Shown: positions 1 through 12,708 of the stretch, one piece after another
How positions within the stretch are numbered: position 1 is the first letter of the stretch
Layout: each line of letters opens with the position of its first letter
NCBI GenBank assembly: GCA_026008535.1
Contig: BRKX01000002.1
Coordinates: 72,375,380 to 72,439,379 of the forward strand
DNA from: Perilla frutescens
Lineage: Eukaryota > Streptophyta > Magnoliopsida > Lamiales > Lamiaceae
Reading direction: 5' to 3'
DNA length: 64,000 nt
The notes under the pieces: model-generated
Database searches by the model: none
Seen by the model: the letters and a program-made list of their open reading frames with translations, nothing else
What the model was told of the DNA's origin: nothing
Made by a program: the position numbers and the translations under genes

Positions 1-144
1 TCGACGTGGGATGTTATCAAAATTAAGTTTTTTCGTCAAATAAACAATCATTGTAATAGTTAGATAACACTCGTAGGCAAATTCGGAAGTTGCGGGATAG
101 CCCATTTCTCGCGTAACAATAAGAAAAGAACCCCATTATTGCAG

Positions 145-3006
145 AAGCCTTGTACTGTGAAGGCAATGTCTGCGCATAGTGTTTCAAAGTCACAAAAGAA
201 GCAAGTTTGGATATGGACGAAGAAGAAAGAAGTGTTGACCGCCGCTGTCGAGAGGGGCTGGAATACTCTCATCTTTCACTCCGATTCCCGTGAACTCGCT
301 GCTCACTGGACGCGTAAGCACTTACCAAACTTACACTCAGTGTTTGTGTGTATGAGAGAGAGAGAGAGAGAGTATGTATTGTAGTATAGAATCTAGATTA
401 TGTTAGCATTTCATAATAGCATCCACAAATGTACTCTTGATGATCTTGTTTGTATGTCTAAGTTGTGAGTGGTCTTGATTTGTTTTTAATATTCTTTAAA
501 AAGCTTGAACTATATGTTTTTGCTGTGCACTTGTATAAAGTTTTTTTCTGTATATGTGGTTTTAGGATTACAATTAAAATGTAGTATTTAGTTTTACACG
601 TTTATAAGGAGATCATAGCAGGATGATTTAGTTGGTTCAAAAATGGTGTAAATGAGCTTTGATATCTTAGGACGTTTGTTATATTTATGAATCTTGCAGC
701 TTTGGCATTGTTCCATCCTCTATTTGTTGAAGAAGGAGGGCTCTTTGATGGGGATCATGTGAAAGTCGCCACCTTTTTTGAGGTTTCTTCACCCGCGCAA
801 CTAGAAAATCTTCAGCCATTGAGTGATCAAGCAGAAAATATTGTTGTAGATCTGCTGGACTGGCAGGTGCTTGAATCAATTTCCACCTCTCATATGTATG
901 TTTTTATGAATGATATGTTTAGATGGATGATTCTGTAGTCATATGTTCATATTACAGCTATCATTTTGCAAAATGTTTATGTTTCATGGAAGGTCTACAT
1001 GGCATGTATGACTGTATGTCAGTGTTCTGTGTCGTGCATTTACTCTTATGCGCGTTTTCCAGGTAATTCCTGCCGAGAACATTGTTGCAGCAATTCAAGG
1101 CACTCAGAAAACAGTCTTTGCCGTCTCAAAGACACCATCAGAAGCTCAATTATTCCTTGAGGTAGTTTCCTTTATTTATTTGATAAAAAGGATTACTATT
1201 CAGTGTTCCCATGATATCTCGAGGCATTGATCGTTCTTGAAGTGCATGTTCGGTTATACATCTCACCTAATTGATATATCTACTGTAGTAGGCCTTGGAG
1301 CATGGTCTGGGAGGTGTGGTTTTGAAAACAGAGGATCCCAATGCCATCATTGAGATGAAGGTAATACCTTTTTTCCTTGAGGTTTATGTTTCTTTTGTAA
1401 AAAATGGTTAAGCTTCATTATCCATATATTTTTCAGGAATATCTGGATCGAAGAAACAATGAAGGCAGTTTACTGGAATTGACAAAAGCCACGGTAGTTA
1501 ATATTCAAATGGTTGGAATGGGTGATCGTGTCTGTGTTGATCTCTGCAGCCTAATGAAACCTGGTGAAGGCCTTCTGGTTACGCTCATTCTTACTCCATT
1601 TCCCTTTCTTATGAGCCAAGAATAGATCTATTGCTGATCAAATGTGCAAATAACTAATGGTATGCTTTTCTCAAAGGCTGGATCCTTTGCACGAGGGCTC
1701 TTTCTTGTTCATTCGGAATGCTTAGAGTCAAATTACATTTCAAGCAGGCCTTTTCGGGTCAATGCGGTAAGTTTTGATTTTCAGTAATCAGTTTGCAGAA
1801 AATGGTGCTAATTTGCAGAATTAAAATCCAAACTATCATCAGTGATTCTAATTTGGTTCTAATTCAACCAAATCTGTTTGGTAGTTCCTCTTTAGTTCAC
1901 ATTCTCATAAGTTCAGAAGTACGCGAGCCTTAACAGTGATTAATAAAGATAAATGTGAGGAGGGGCTTCGTTGCACCTGAAAAGATCAGATCGGCACCCA
2001 AATTCCTATATAAACCAAACCTATAATGCTCAGTTTTCTGCCTATTAGACTCCGTCACAATAGTTATCAGCAAACCTCTATTTGTAGATGTTCATTTCGT
2101 AGTCTCAGTAAATGGTCTCGTTTGGTTATATTATGCTACGTTGAGTGGAAGTTTTGCTTTAGTGATAAAGTCCCTTGGATGTGCACAGGGTCCAGTGCAT
2201 GCCTATGTTGCTGTTCCAGGAGGAAAGACTAGCTACCTTTCAGAACTGAAAGTCGGGAAAGAGGTAGTTGTTGTCGACCAAAATGGGATCCAGCGAACAG
2301 CCATTGTTGGTCGTGTGAAGATAGAGACTAGACCATTAATCCTCATTGAGGCAAAGGTTCATTATTTTCTCTAGTGCTCTCAACTTTGAGATAAAACTAT
2401 TTGACTTGATCCATGGTGGTGTCTTCTCCAAATTTTTGTTCGAACTGAACTACCTAGTTCCTGCACACATAAGATGGAAAAGGGATTTTACTATGACAAT
2501 AGCAGGTTTCAATTTGAGATGAGGGATGATAAATGGAATTTGAGATGGCATTTCAATGCCATAGCTCGATCTGAGCTGTGGCATTCTTGACATACTAAAC
2601 ATGCTTAGCCAGACGGATATTTTGGTTTTGAAGCAACCTCGTTTCATTTCATCCCATCCATATATCTCATCTGCATGATGTTTCCTTTCTTGCTTTCTTT
2701 TGATTTCAGATTGATATGTAATACAGGTAGATCATGATAAACATACTACCTACAGCATAATTTTGCAAAATGCTGAAACGGTTGCTCTAGTCCCAGTCCC
2801 GGGAGGTAAATCTCGTTGAAACTATGTTTTATTTACAATTTCACCCTTTTGTTGCGTGATCATCCATATCTGTGGCAATAGGGCATGAAAATCGAGCCTC
2901 CATTCCTGTTAGCTCGCTGCAATTAGGCGACGAAATTTTGCTGAGAGTGCAGGGAGGTGCTCGGCACACTGGCATAGAAATAGAAGAATTCATTGTTGAA
3001 AAGTGA
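145..3006 (+). CDS. 3-dehydroquinate synthase II-like protein (plant, archaeal-type DHQS homologue), 5' partial
   Basis: Nine exons in one open frame: 145-313, 700-866, 1063-1161, 1292-1360, 1437-1577, 1677-1766, 2189-2356, 2727-2805 and 2882-3006 (TGA). All junctions are GT/AG and the total is 1,107 nt (368 aa). The protein resembles the plant family annotated 'prokaryotic-type 3-dehydroquinate synthase' (Arabidopsis At3g28760, from memory), related to archaeal DHQ synthase II. Conserved blocks include VWIWT near the start, MVGMGDRVCVDLCSLM in exon 5, GSFARGLFLVHSECLESNYI in exon 6, GPVHAYVAVPGGKTSYLSEL in exon 7, and GGARHTGIEIEEFIVEK at the end. The archaeal enzyme makes 3-dehydroquinate from an amino-keto sugar acid. 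The plant role is not established, because plants also have an AroB-type enzyme for the shikimate pathway. The first visible exon follows a TTGCAG acceptor, so an upstream exon, perhaps a plastid transit peptide, probably lies outside the window. An internal ATG at 166 is the alternative start. Confidence 0.93.
353..373. repeat. (GA)n microsatellite in intron 1 of the DHQS-like gene
   Basis: About ten GA units lie just downstream of the first visible donor site at 314. This is a simple sequence repeat with no coding role. Confidence 0.9.
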
Positions 3007-4180
3007 AGCACAATGGTCTATTTGAATCTCTAGATTCATTTGTAGGGTTGAGCCTTGTCAAATGACACATGAATCATGTTGTTCATGGAGCTTAATCTTT
3101 TTTTTGGTTCATGAATAATGTTTCTATTTGAACGAAATATTTCAATAAATTACAACAATGAAAAGGGTACATTACATTATGTGTCTCACCTTTCAGCTTT
3201 CTAACAAAAATGTCTCGACTTTTTATTATTTACAATTTGATAGCCGACTTTTCAAATTTTAACAATTTTGTTATAGAGTTGGATTTCAAAACTAAAATTG
3301 AAGGCTGAATCGACATGAGAATCGTGGGTGAAGAATCTAATAAGTGTATAAATATAGCATGAAAAACGGCGGCGGCAGTCGCACTGTCGGTTAATAAATG
3401 CCTCTTTTCTGGCTATCTTTCAAGTCATTTCTTTACACCATAAGATTTGCCTCACAGGCTTTCCCAAGGTATTTTCATTTTTATGTTTTTAGCTCAATGG
3501 AACCTTGAATTTAGTTTGAAACTCAAACTACATTACATAATTGTTAGAAGATCGGTATATTTTTATTAGAAGTCCAAAAGATCATGAAAAACAGTGTAAT
3601 TTACTCAAAATAAAATCATAGGATGTTATATTGTGAAGATTTTTTTTTTTCCCAAATGGTATTTTATCAGGCAACAATAGTATAGTCCTAAAATAAAATA
3701 AAATCATAGTATGTTATATGGTGAAGATTTGTTTTTTTTTTCGACTATCCTCATTTGGATGGTATTTTATCAGGCAAGAATAGTATAGTCCTAAAATAAA
3801 ATAATCGAGCAGAATTCCAACAGTAATAACAGGTAAAAACCGAGATAGATGTGAGAAATTCGAGATTTAGAGTTAGCCAAAATGCCATTGTTGTAAAGAA
3901 AGCATTCATGTTCAAACAGACTACACAGGAGGAAACTCAGACAACCATCTCTTTGATTCTGCCTACTCAACCACCATCTCAACATTTACGAGAAAGGCGA
4001 AAAAAAGAGCCCAGAAATCCGATCAGCTCTTCGAAAGGCCGTCGCGCCTGAAGCAATATTCAATCTAATATCCAGCTCTACATGGTAAAAAGAACAGCAT
4101 TCCCTTGAGGAAGAACCAATCTCTTAACAAAAAAAAAACCTGATCTTGGAGAAGAATGAACAGCAAATCTTCGACTCCGG
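3007..4180. other. Intergenic region between convergent genes, with a local duplication
   Basis: The DHQS-like gene (+) and the kinase gene (-) converge here. The stretch is T/A-rich and holds 3' UTR sequence of both. No gene is seen. It contains the diverged direct repeat described separately. Confidence 0.7.
3608..3804. repeat. Direct duplication, two units of about 90 bp
   Basis: Two adjacent units share the order ATGTTATAT, GTGAAGATTT, a T-run, GGTATTTTATCAGGCAA, AATAGTATAGTCCTAAAATA. The second unit carries a short extra segment (TTCGACTATCCTCATT) after its T-run. This is a local tandem duplication. Confidence 0.85.
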
Positions 4181-7100
4181 TCATGGTCTGTTGGCAACTG
4201 GTGATTGGAGAGGTTGAATATCATTATATGGAGAGCCATAATACCGGTTAGGCAGGGAAGGGCTCCTCATTGGCTGCCCCCCGTTTTTTATCAAACCTTG
4301 CTGCAACCTGCCTCCAATTCTGGCATTCATACTTACCCCACCACGAGCAGCAGTCATTGCCTGGAAATAGGATGAAGAACATGCCATGTCCTTCAGATGT
4401 GGCAGTGGCTCCAGAGCTTCAACTACTTCACTCATTGGAGGTCTAATCTTGGCGTCCCTAGTGAGGCAACGAGCAGCCAGCTGCACAGACTTTTGCGCGC
4501 CTTTGATTGAGAAACGGCCCTCAAGGCGAGGATCAATTAGCCTGTAGAACCGTCTCTTCTCTCCCAGGTATGGTCTTGCCCATTCCACCAAGTTGTGCTC
4601 ACCGTGTGGCCTGCTTTTGTCCATGGATCTTCGCCCGGTCAACAATTCAAGCAGCACCACTCCAAAACTATAGACATCGCTCTTTGCTGTGAGATGTCCT
4701 GGTAGGAGAAGCGCGAAGATGATGGCTGAGAAACGAAAGATAAGGACATAAATAATTTCACAGGAGGAGTGGGGGAAGAAGTTACCTGTCATGACGTACT
4801 CCGGTGCAGCATAGCCATATGTTCCCATCACGCGAGTTGACACGTGTGTCTTATCTCCCTCAGGGCCATCTTTGGCAAGTCCAAAATCGGAAAGCTTTGC
4901 ATTATAGTCCTGGATCAACAATAAGAAACGAAAAGTTTTCAGGATAAAGAAAGTCGGAAGGTAAGGTCACAACTGCATGATCTCATAAGATTTCACACAT
5001 CATACCACATCTAGCAGGATGTTAGAAGTTTTAAAATCTCGATATATAACTGGTCTTTCTGCTTCTTCATGAAGAAAAGCAAGGCCCTTCGCTGCATTCA
5101 GCGCGATTTTCATTCTTATGGACCAAGGAAGAGGCAGGGATCCTGTATCTCAAAAAAATGCACTTAATCAATAGGGATCGGTGAACCTCAGGAGCTAAAA
5201 CATGTAAGAAGATAGTACCAAATAAGAAACAAACAATGCAATAAATTCAGAATGTAGCACAATGCATGACATAAACCTATGCAGAAATTATTTCAACTCA
5301 TCACTAAGAAGGTGTTCAGCTGAGCCTATAAGCTCTTTGAAATAGCTTATAAGATAATTTAAAACTTGTAAACTTCTTCAAAGTGTTTGGAAACCATTTA
5401 AACAGAAAGAAAAAAAAGACCATATTTGCATGCAAGTAGTAGTAAAAGTTACAGCAACAGCAGCACAGTGCATTACACACAAAAGAGGGAAGTTAGAAAA
5501 AAAAAGGGGGGGGAGAATAATATAAGCCTACATTTATTTGAAACGGTGCCAGTCGAATCATTAATGTGAAGAATTAAATATTGCATTGCAAAAATCTTTA
5601 GAAGGAAAGGAGGAGAAAAGGGAAAATAGCAAAGATTTTGTTCTTAAATTGAAATATCATACATATACAAATACATGTCACGAGGTTTTTCTAAATAAGA
5701 AGCATATACAAATACAAATGCTTAAGTACACATGCTCGTGCATGCACTTACATTAACAAAAGGGATTAGATTTCACACTTAAAATTACTTCCAGCTTAAC
5801 CTAGGTAGAATGATGCCCAATACAACTATCTTAACAAACTTTATCATGATTATGACTAAAAAGCTGTGCCCATCTTAACTAATGACGTCACCTGGCCTAC
5901 CAAATTTTAAGATTCCCCTGCATGGCAAAAGGGATTGAGTTAGAAATAATCATGGTGTCTTCCACCTTCAGTCATCTAGAAGTGTGTTTCCAATACAGCA
6001 TACTTGCTTATGTATTTACTCGACTTTTATTTGTAGTGCTAAAATATGATTAAGAGAAAATTTTCAGTCAGTATACAGAAAAAAGTGACTCGTTCACTAA
6101 CATGTATGAGTGTACTTGTGCATAACATACACTGCACATAATCAGTGATGCTTTGAATTTGAAAACCACAAATTTTAGATCAAGCAACTCTGTTGATCAA
6201 TGCTTTAATTATTTCTAGTCTCACACATATACCCACAGCACAAATGCTACTGACCAGAGAGCAAAGTACATGCATTCAGTGTAGTGTAGATAAGCATAAA
6301 ACACATACTCTTGAACAAGTGATTTTCCAAGCTGCCCCTTGGCATAAATTCGTAGACCAGGAGCCTTTGGTCGTCCTCTATGCAATAGCCAATCAATTTA
6401 ACCAAATGCGGATGGATGAGCTCACCGAGATAATCTACTTCAGCCTGCAAAATTATACAACCAAAACTAAATGTAAAAAAAGAATTTGAGTCCGTAAGAT
6501 AATAAATGAAGGTAAAAGGGGGGTAGTATCATACAAGCCACTCTCTATGGCCTTGAAGTCCATCGTGATTAAGAGTTTTGACAGCCACAGTAAGCCCTGT
6601 ACCAGGTTTAACTGGCGTGCTGCCATTCTCATTGACCCACCCCTTGAAAACACAGCCAAAGCCGCCCTCCCCAAGGAGACTATCAGGCCTAAAACTCCTT
6701 GTTGCCAGTTTCAGTTCATTGTAAGTGAACTTTCGAAGTTGAGAAGATATTTTTAATTCCTCTTCTATTTTAGGAGTTGAGGGAATGCTTTCAGCATTGC
6801 TCGTAGTTGAAGATGATATTACTGGAACAACTGGTTGGTCTCTACTTGTATCGTTTGTAGATTTACTTTCCGCTGGCGCACAAAAGTAACATCAATAGAT
6901 GAGTTCAAAATCAAGTTGAACATGCATAGATGCATAGTTCACGTAATAACTTCGACAAAGAAAAAAAATACAACTATCATGTGAGGTCACAAAACAATTT
7001 TCAGCTTACAGTCAAAAGACTAGGAGGGATTTTGTACCCTAAGAACAGAAAAACTTGAAACTAAACAGCTCCAGCAGGTATCAAAGGCTAAAAGAAATTA

Positions 7101-9325
7101 ATACCAGATCTCATTTTACACATTTTCTCAAAAGAAAAAAATCCCATTTTACATATAAGATATAAAGAAACTCTGTTGCAAGTTAAAATTAAATCTTAGA
7201 AAGCATACAGGTAGATGATATAATGTCATAGGTCAAACGAAATTTAAGACCAGGATTCAATTCCAAACTCCCACATCACAAGACAACATAAAACGCATGC
7301 ACACTAAGAATTTACATCATTTTCTGTTGAGGTCGAAATTATTAAGCTAGATGGATGTAATCATCAAAAGGACCATTTTGCGAAATTCCCTCTAAAGACC
7401 ATAAGAAGAAGAATTGTCTTGTGTATCTATCATATGATACCAAATTTGCATAACCCAAATCCATCATCTAAACCATTAAGATCTTCCCAAGTTATTTTAT
7501 GACCAGTTTTTAATGGATTGATATGAGCATAAAAAGGGGTGAATATAAATTGTGACAGAAACAGCATTCATACCATTGGATCTTTTACATGAATTAACTA
7601 TTGATGAAGGTCTGAAGCATATGAAAGATCTTCCCAACTTAGGCTTGGCCTTTCTTGTCATTTACAATTTTGTTAATATGTTATTGAGTAGGGATTTTAA
7701 TAATTAAGAAAGAACGATGCTTTGAGAGGCTAAGAGAAAAGAGGGCCAGAGCCATATATTTTTGGTCTTGTACATAAAAAACGTGACAGGCACATGGCAG
7801 TCGTGTTCAAATTTTGTTGAGTATCATAAGGACAAGCAAAACTCATGCTGCCTACCACTTACAAAATTTTCAAACAGAATAAAGCACAGAAATCAAACAC
7901 AACCATTTGCGGATTAAAATGTCCCGGACTCCATAGACATTATTCAAAAGGCATTGAAAAAGATTGACAACTTCATTTTAGCTTTAGAAATGTGAGATAT
8001 GCAGACCAATTTATTGGTCATTGGCATATTTCGAAATAATTACTTTACTAGGAGTAAGCAACCAGTTGGCCAACCAAGTTGATGCTCTTTTACAAACTAA
8101 AAAAAAAAGCGAAATCAGGGTTGTGCTAAATCTTCAGCCCTGGAAGCCAAAATCACTTGCATTTGGACTACTTCGCCTTTTTACTAAAAAGAAATGGGAA
8201 AATCCACTTCGCAAGAGATTTCTTTAATTTAAACTGAATGAATTTTCTTAAGTAGTTAGCTGTAAATCAAACGAAATCCACTTTGCAAGAGATTTCGTTA
8301 ATTTAAACTAACTCGTAATATGTCCCGTTGAAAGTAAAAGTACTAATAAAAAGCCAAAAATAAATGCAGATACGAGATGCAGCCGTTACATCTAAATGCC
8401 ACGTGTAGTAATGCAATGCCTTGCAACAAAAGTTTCATCCGGTAGGAATGCTGCCAAGATGTGAGTTAGGCTAATCCTTAAATTTCATCCGTACCCTTTG
8501 GACGTAATAAATTTACAACAAGGATAGCTGAAACAAACTAGATTTGATTTTCCAACAAATGTTCGTTTTACAAGACAAAATAAATCAAAATAAAATGATT
8601 AACCACGTGTAACAAGTATCCAATCTATGTTTCGTAAGTAATGTATGGAAACCTAAAGAATCAATTCCCACAACATACATCATACAGTTACCATAACACA
8701 AAAATCTTGTGAGAAATCGGGTAGAACCCGACATACATGTTAAAACTTGTGAAGGATGTCTTCATCAAGACAAAGCATCCATCAAATACACAAATGAGAG
8801 ATCATCGTGCATAAAGCACCATTCTGCTGCCAGCAAGAATATCATGAGAGATCGCCAAAAGCAAGCAACCAGATCGAACACAAAATTACACATCAACAGG
8901 CCAATTAAATGGAGGAAGACGCACTTAAAATCTAAATTTACATGAAAAAACAGAAAAATTGCATTTGTTTTTCTGAGCACGTTCTCCAACCAAAACATAC
9001 AATGGCGCATTATAAATCACTCAAACATCGACAAATGGGAAAGAACAGCAGCATCACATTAAAAAAATTGACTCAACAAAAGACATTACAGGAAGATGAA
9101 GTTGAGTGTACCATATTGTGAGCTAGAGCCAGAGCCACTAACAGAGCTATCAACTTTGGCCCTTGTAGCCAAACAGCTTCCAAAAAATCTAAACTTATTA
9201 TACCAACATCCAGTTTCCACAGCATCATCTTCATCATCATCATTAAGAACTTTTCTCCGGACCCTGGACTTTGAATTGCCAACATCCCTAGCAACCTTAT
9301 TTATAGCTTCAGGACCTAGCCCCAT
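4181..9325 (-). CDS. RLCK-VII serine/threonine protein kinase, PBL34/35/36 type
   Basis: Six coding exons: 9325-9112, 6872-6535, 6444-6309, 5142-5006, 4909-4786 and 4698-4181 (TGA). The total is 1,467 nt, giving 488 aa in one frame. The N terminus (MGLGPEAINK, then an acidic stretch and ETGCWYNKFRFFGSC) matches the extension seen in Arabidopsis PBL34-36. The kinase domain begins near residue 130: Gly loop LGEGGFGCVFKG (138-149), ATP-binding Lys170 in VAVK, catalytic Asp265 in YRDFK, DFG Asp283, and activation loop to APEY at about 310-313. YRDF in place of HRDL is normal for this subfamily. The family relays signals from receptor complexes at the plasma membrane in immunity and development. 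Intron 1 is long (about 2.2 kb). The first ATG of the longer upstream frame (9403) is less likely, because MGLG is the family start. Confidence 0.95.
8201..8310. repeat. Diverged 35-bp direct repeat in kinase intron 1
   Basis: AATCCACTTCGCAAGAGATT begins at 8201 and a near-identical copy begins at 8275. Each is followed by TTAATTTAAACT. The copies are about 75 bp apart. Confidence 0.8.
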
Positions 9326-10060
9326 TTTTCCTCCAAACCCTAGAATTGAAATGCCGAAAACTGCACAATGAACACTCAAACTTTCAAAATCCCACCTTTT
9401 CACTTTGCCCTCATCGAAAAGATTCTTTTCTTGAAATTTTGCATTTATTTTTATGGGTTAAGACGGGGCGCTCCCTAATCCAAAGATACCAAACTAACCA
9501 TATAAGACAAAGGTTTAGAAAAAGAAAGCAAAGCAACGCATTCAAACTTGCTTTAACAAAATTCAATTAATAAATTATAAAGATTGCACCTTTATTGAAT
9601 AAGATTCAAGAAAATCAAAAGAAGACTCGAGCCCAGATGACAGAATTTGGGTGGTGTTTTTAAAAATGCAATCTTGGGATCGTTTATGTAAGGAATTGAA
9701 CCAGACGACGAGATTTGAGCATGCAAAACGACGAATTACAAACCAGAGATCAATGTACGCATACGAAGCAGCAGCTTTCAAATGTGCATTCAAACTCAAC
9801 AGCCCCCTCGCTTCAGACACCGTCCTCCATTTTCATCCCACACTAAAAACACACATTCAAACCAACAAAACAACAGTGTACAATGAGCCTATTTTCAAGA
9901 CTCAAAAAACCATGAATTTTTTTTATTTTATTTTTAAAAAAGAGACGCTGGGACACGAGTTGTTCTCGAGGCCAAACAAAAGAACAAAGTTAACTTAATG
10001 TGTAGTGTGAGTGTGTGTGTGTGTCTGAGAGAGAGGGAGGGAGGAGAGAGAAACGTGCGT
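9326..10060 (-). promoter_or_regulatory. 5' leader and promoter region of the PBL-type kinase gene
   Basis: This is the stretch upstream of the kinase ATG. On the gene strand, 10028-10056 is a CT/CCCT-rich tract, with a short GT/AC repeat at about 10008-10023. Such pyrimidine tracts are common around plant transcription starts. No exon boundary could be fixed, so a 5' UTR intron is possible. Confidence 0.45.
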
Positions 10061-11972
10061 TTTTGCGTGAAAAGATGTGAGATAATGGACGTGGATTATA
10101 GAGGCAAAGGAGATAAAACTAAAGCTCAATAGGCTGTGACAGAACAAGCGTGAAGATCAAATATAATTGGCCGATAAGTTGAGCGTGTGGGCCCTTTTGC
10201 AAAGGGCACCTAATCTAATTGGACTGTGAGATTTTCAAATTTGAGTAAATAAAAATAAATGTGTTTTTATCTTTTTCTTTTTCTGGGATTTTTCTCCTAT
10301 TGGACAAGAATTTACCCTTTCTGAATATTTGGTCATGGAGACTTTTTGTGATGTGGTAATCTTTAAGTGGGATTTTATTAAATATTGCATGTTTCTTTCT
10401 TTTGATTTTGCTTTATTTTATAATCTTCCCTTTCTTAGCTGGATCTCTAAAATTTGGAGCTTCAATTCAAACGCTCACATACCACTTAGACACAGTCATT
10501 TCTGTAAATAAATAAAATCAATCTTAATTCTTATCCAAATGCGAACGCAAAATGTAGATAATAAAATTAATTATTGAATTGAAGTATTGAACCAAGAAAT
10601 CCAGAAGAAATGAAAGGGACTTTCATATTTTTTCGTCTTAAATGCAACACTTGATGCTTTATGTTCACTCCGTAGTAGATTACATTCATTTTACACATAT
10701 TTACACGTGTATGCGAGCAATGTAAATTATACGTTAAAATACATTTAAACTCTAAATAAAATCTTTTATTAAAATGCACCCACATGCATTTTAAAAATTA
10801 TGCAATTGTTATCTAGTAAAAACTGCTAGATAGCCAAAATAAGGAAAAATGAAAAATGTAGAGAGTGATTGGAATATAAAATGGATAATCATTTTTTTTA
10901 ACAATGGTCTATTGTTGGTTAAACCTACATCAAGAAAGAGTAACTAAAAAAATATGGTAATGCTTGTGTCAAATATATTTGACTAATATAGTCGGTCCAT
11001 ATAGATATTGTTTAAAGTACATGCCTATTTCTGGCATATTTAAAAAATAATATTAGGTAGAAAAATAATGAGAAATTAAAATAAGGTGCCATTATTTTTT
11101 TTGAAAGGAAAGTGTCACTATTGTTTCACAAGAAAAGTGAATTTCATTAATCTGATTTTTATTATCATTTGACGAAAAGATCTTTAAAACACCTTATCAA
11201 ATTGTCTGAGTAATAGCAGAAATAATAATCTCTTTTGCTAGATTTGTGTCACATGTTTTAGGATTTTGTGGGGGTCGCTGATAATAATGCGAGAAAAATA
11301 GGTTTTATTTTAGTTTTTTTCGGGGGCAAATATCTTTTAAATTACAATGAATATAATGGGTTTTATTCTTAAGAAAACAATGGGTTTCTAAATAACCTTT
11401 TTAAGGCAATGGGCGATCATTTTTGGGCCAATTAATTCGATTCTGGCCCAAGATGATGCCCAAACTTCAGTTATACAGATAAAACTTTTTATTTGATTTG
11501 ATTTATTTATTTTTTTGGTAAAAAAAATGCATCTTTAGTTAGGTCCCAAATTATTAATATTTCTTTCAAATGCTATTTTTTCACTAATTCCCTAAAATTT
11601 CCCAAATTACAATGAAATAGAATGACTACCCAACAGGCCCACGCATGGCCTACTTTGAGCCTACTCACTTGTTTATTAAATAGATCCTACACATGCATAT
11701 CTTATTATTTTTTATAAAAATATAAATTTTATTTTTTTATAGACCCAAATAGCCTCTTAAAATGCTTTAAGCCCAACTCGCAATGTTAAATAGTGGCAAA
11801 TAAAAAACTCTATGAATAGACCTACTCAAACTTAACTTTATTCATTTCTCAAAAAAAAAAAAAAAAAGATCTTGACTTTATTAAAACAGGTTCAGATTTA
11901 TCATGTCATGAAGAAATTGCATATTGAAAACAGAAATTTAAGATACGTGAAATAAATTATACTACATAAGAT
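10061..11972. other. AT-rich intergenic DNA
   Basis: No gene and no clear mobile element were recognised. The stretch is AT-rich with homopolymer A and T runs. Confidence 0.6.
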
Positions 11973-12546
11973 AGGGGATGACTCCTGTGCACAAGCCCCC
12001 CGCCGCATATCAGACGGGCGCATGGCGACCATGCGCCCGTCCTTTTTTTTTTTCTATTTTCTTTTTATGTTTTCTGTTTGATTTTTTCTGTTTTTCTTTT
12101 TCTTTTTTCTTAAAAAAAACACATATAAATCCCTAAAAAATCCCCCCAAATAAATTATAAAAAACACAAAATAAATCCTAAAAACACTCCCCAAAAAAAC
12201 CATTAAAAAAGAAAATAAACCCCTAAAACACCCCCAAAAAACCCTAAAAAAAAAATAAACCCCTAAAAACACCCCCCAAAAAAATCCTAAGAAATACAAA
12301 ACAAACCCCTAAAACACCCCAAAAAACACAAAATAAACCCCTAAAAACACTCCCAAAAACACAAAAAAAAAAAACAAAAAAAACCCTAAAAAACACAAAA
12401 AAAGACGAAATGGTACTATTTAGTGTTCGAATTGGTACTATGGGTGGCGAATTTTTTTTTTCTCAGGTCAGAAGCGGATCGATCCGGATCGAAGCGGGTT
12501 CGTCTGATGGGCCGACCCATGCACCTTATGCACAGGAATTTTTGCC
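11973..12546. mobile_element. MULE-like TIR element with internal A/C-rich minisatellite, copy 1
   Basis: The ends are inverted: the left end reads GGGGATGACTCCTGTGCA (from 11974) and the right end, read inwards, reads GGCAAAAATTCCTGTGCA. CATAAGAT flanks both sides (11965-11972 and 12547-12554), a target duplication of 8 bp. About 12110-12405 is a run of A/C-rich units with ACCCCTAAAA cores. A conserved block follows, with TACTATTTAGTGTTC and GGTGGCGA. No transposase is present, so the element is non-autonomous. The Mutator-like assignment rests on the 8-9 bp duplications and is an inference. Confidence 0.75.
12013..12041. repeat. Perfect 13-bp inverted repeat (hairpin) followed by a T run
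   Basis: GACGGGCGCATGG, a CGA loop, then CCATGCGCCCGTC, followed at once by C and about ten T. The stem is GC-rich in an AT-rich setting. It lies near the left end of the element at 11973-12546. Confidence 0.95.
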
Positions 12547-12708
12547 CATAAGATGTATTGCACATTTGCACTAGATCGTAAACTTAAGATGCTCTACCTA
12601 AAATTTATTAGCTGGGACTCAAATTCATTATTTGTTAGTTTTAAATCCACGCATTCCACTAAATAGGCCACCAAATGGCTACAATTAGAATATCTATGGA
12701 ATCACATA

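Noticed and set aside
12054..12299. Open frame on the - strand encoding a hydrophobic Phe/Gly/Leu repeat protein
   Set aside because: It is a translation of the A/C-rich minisatellite of the element at 11973-12546, and the sister array at 49429-49707 gives the same pattern.
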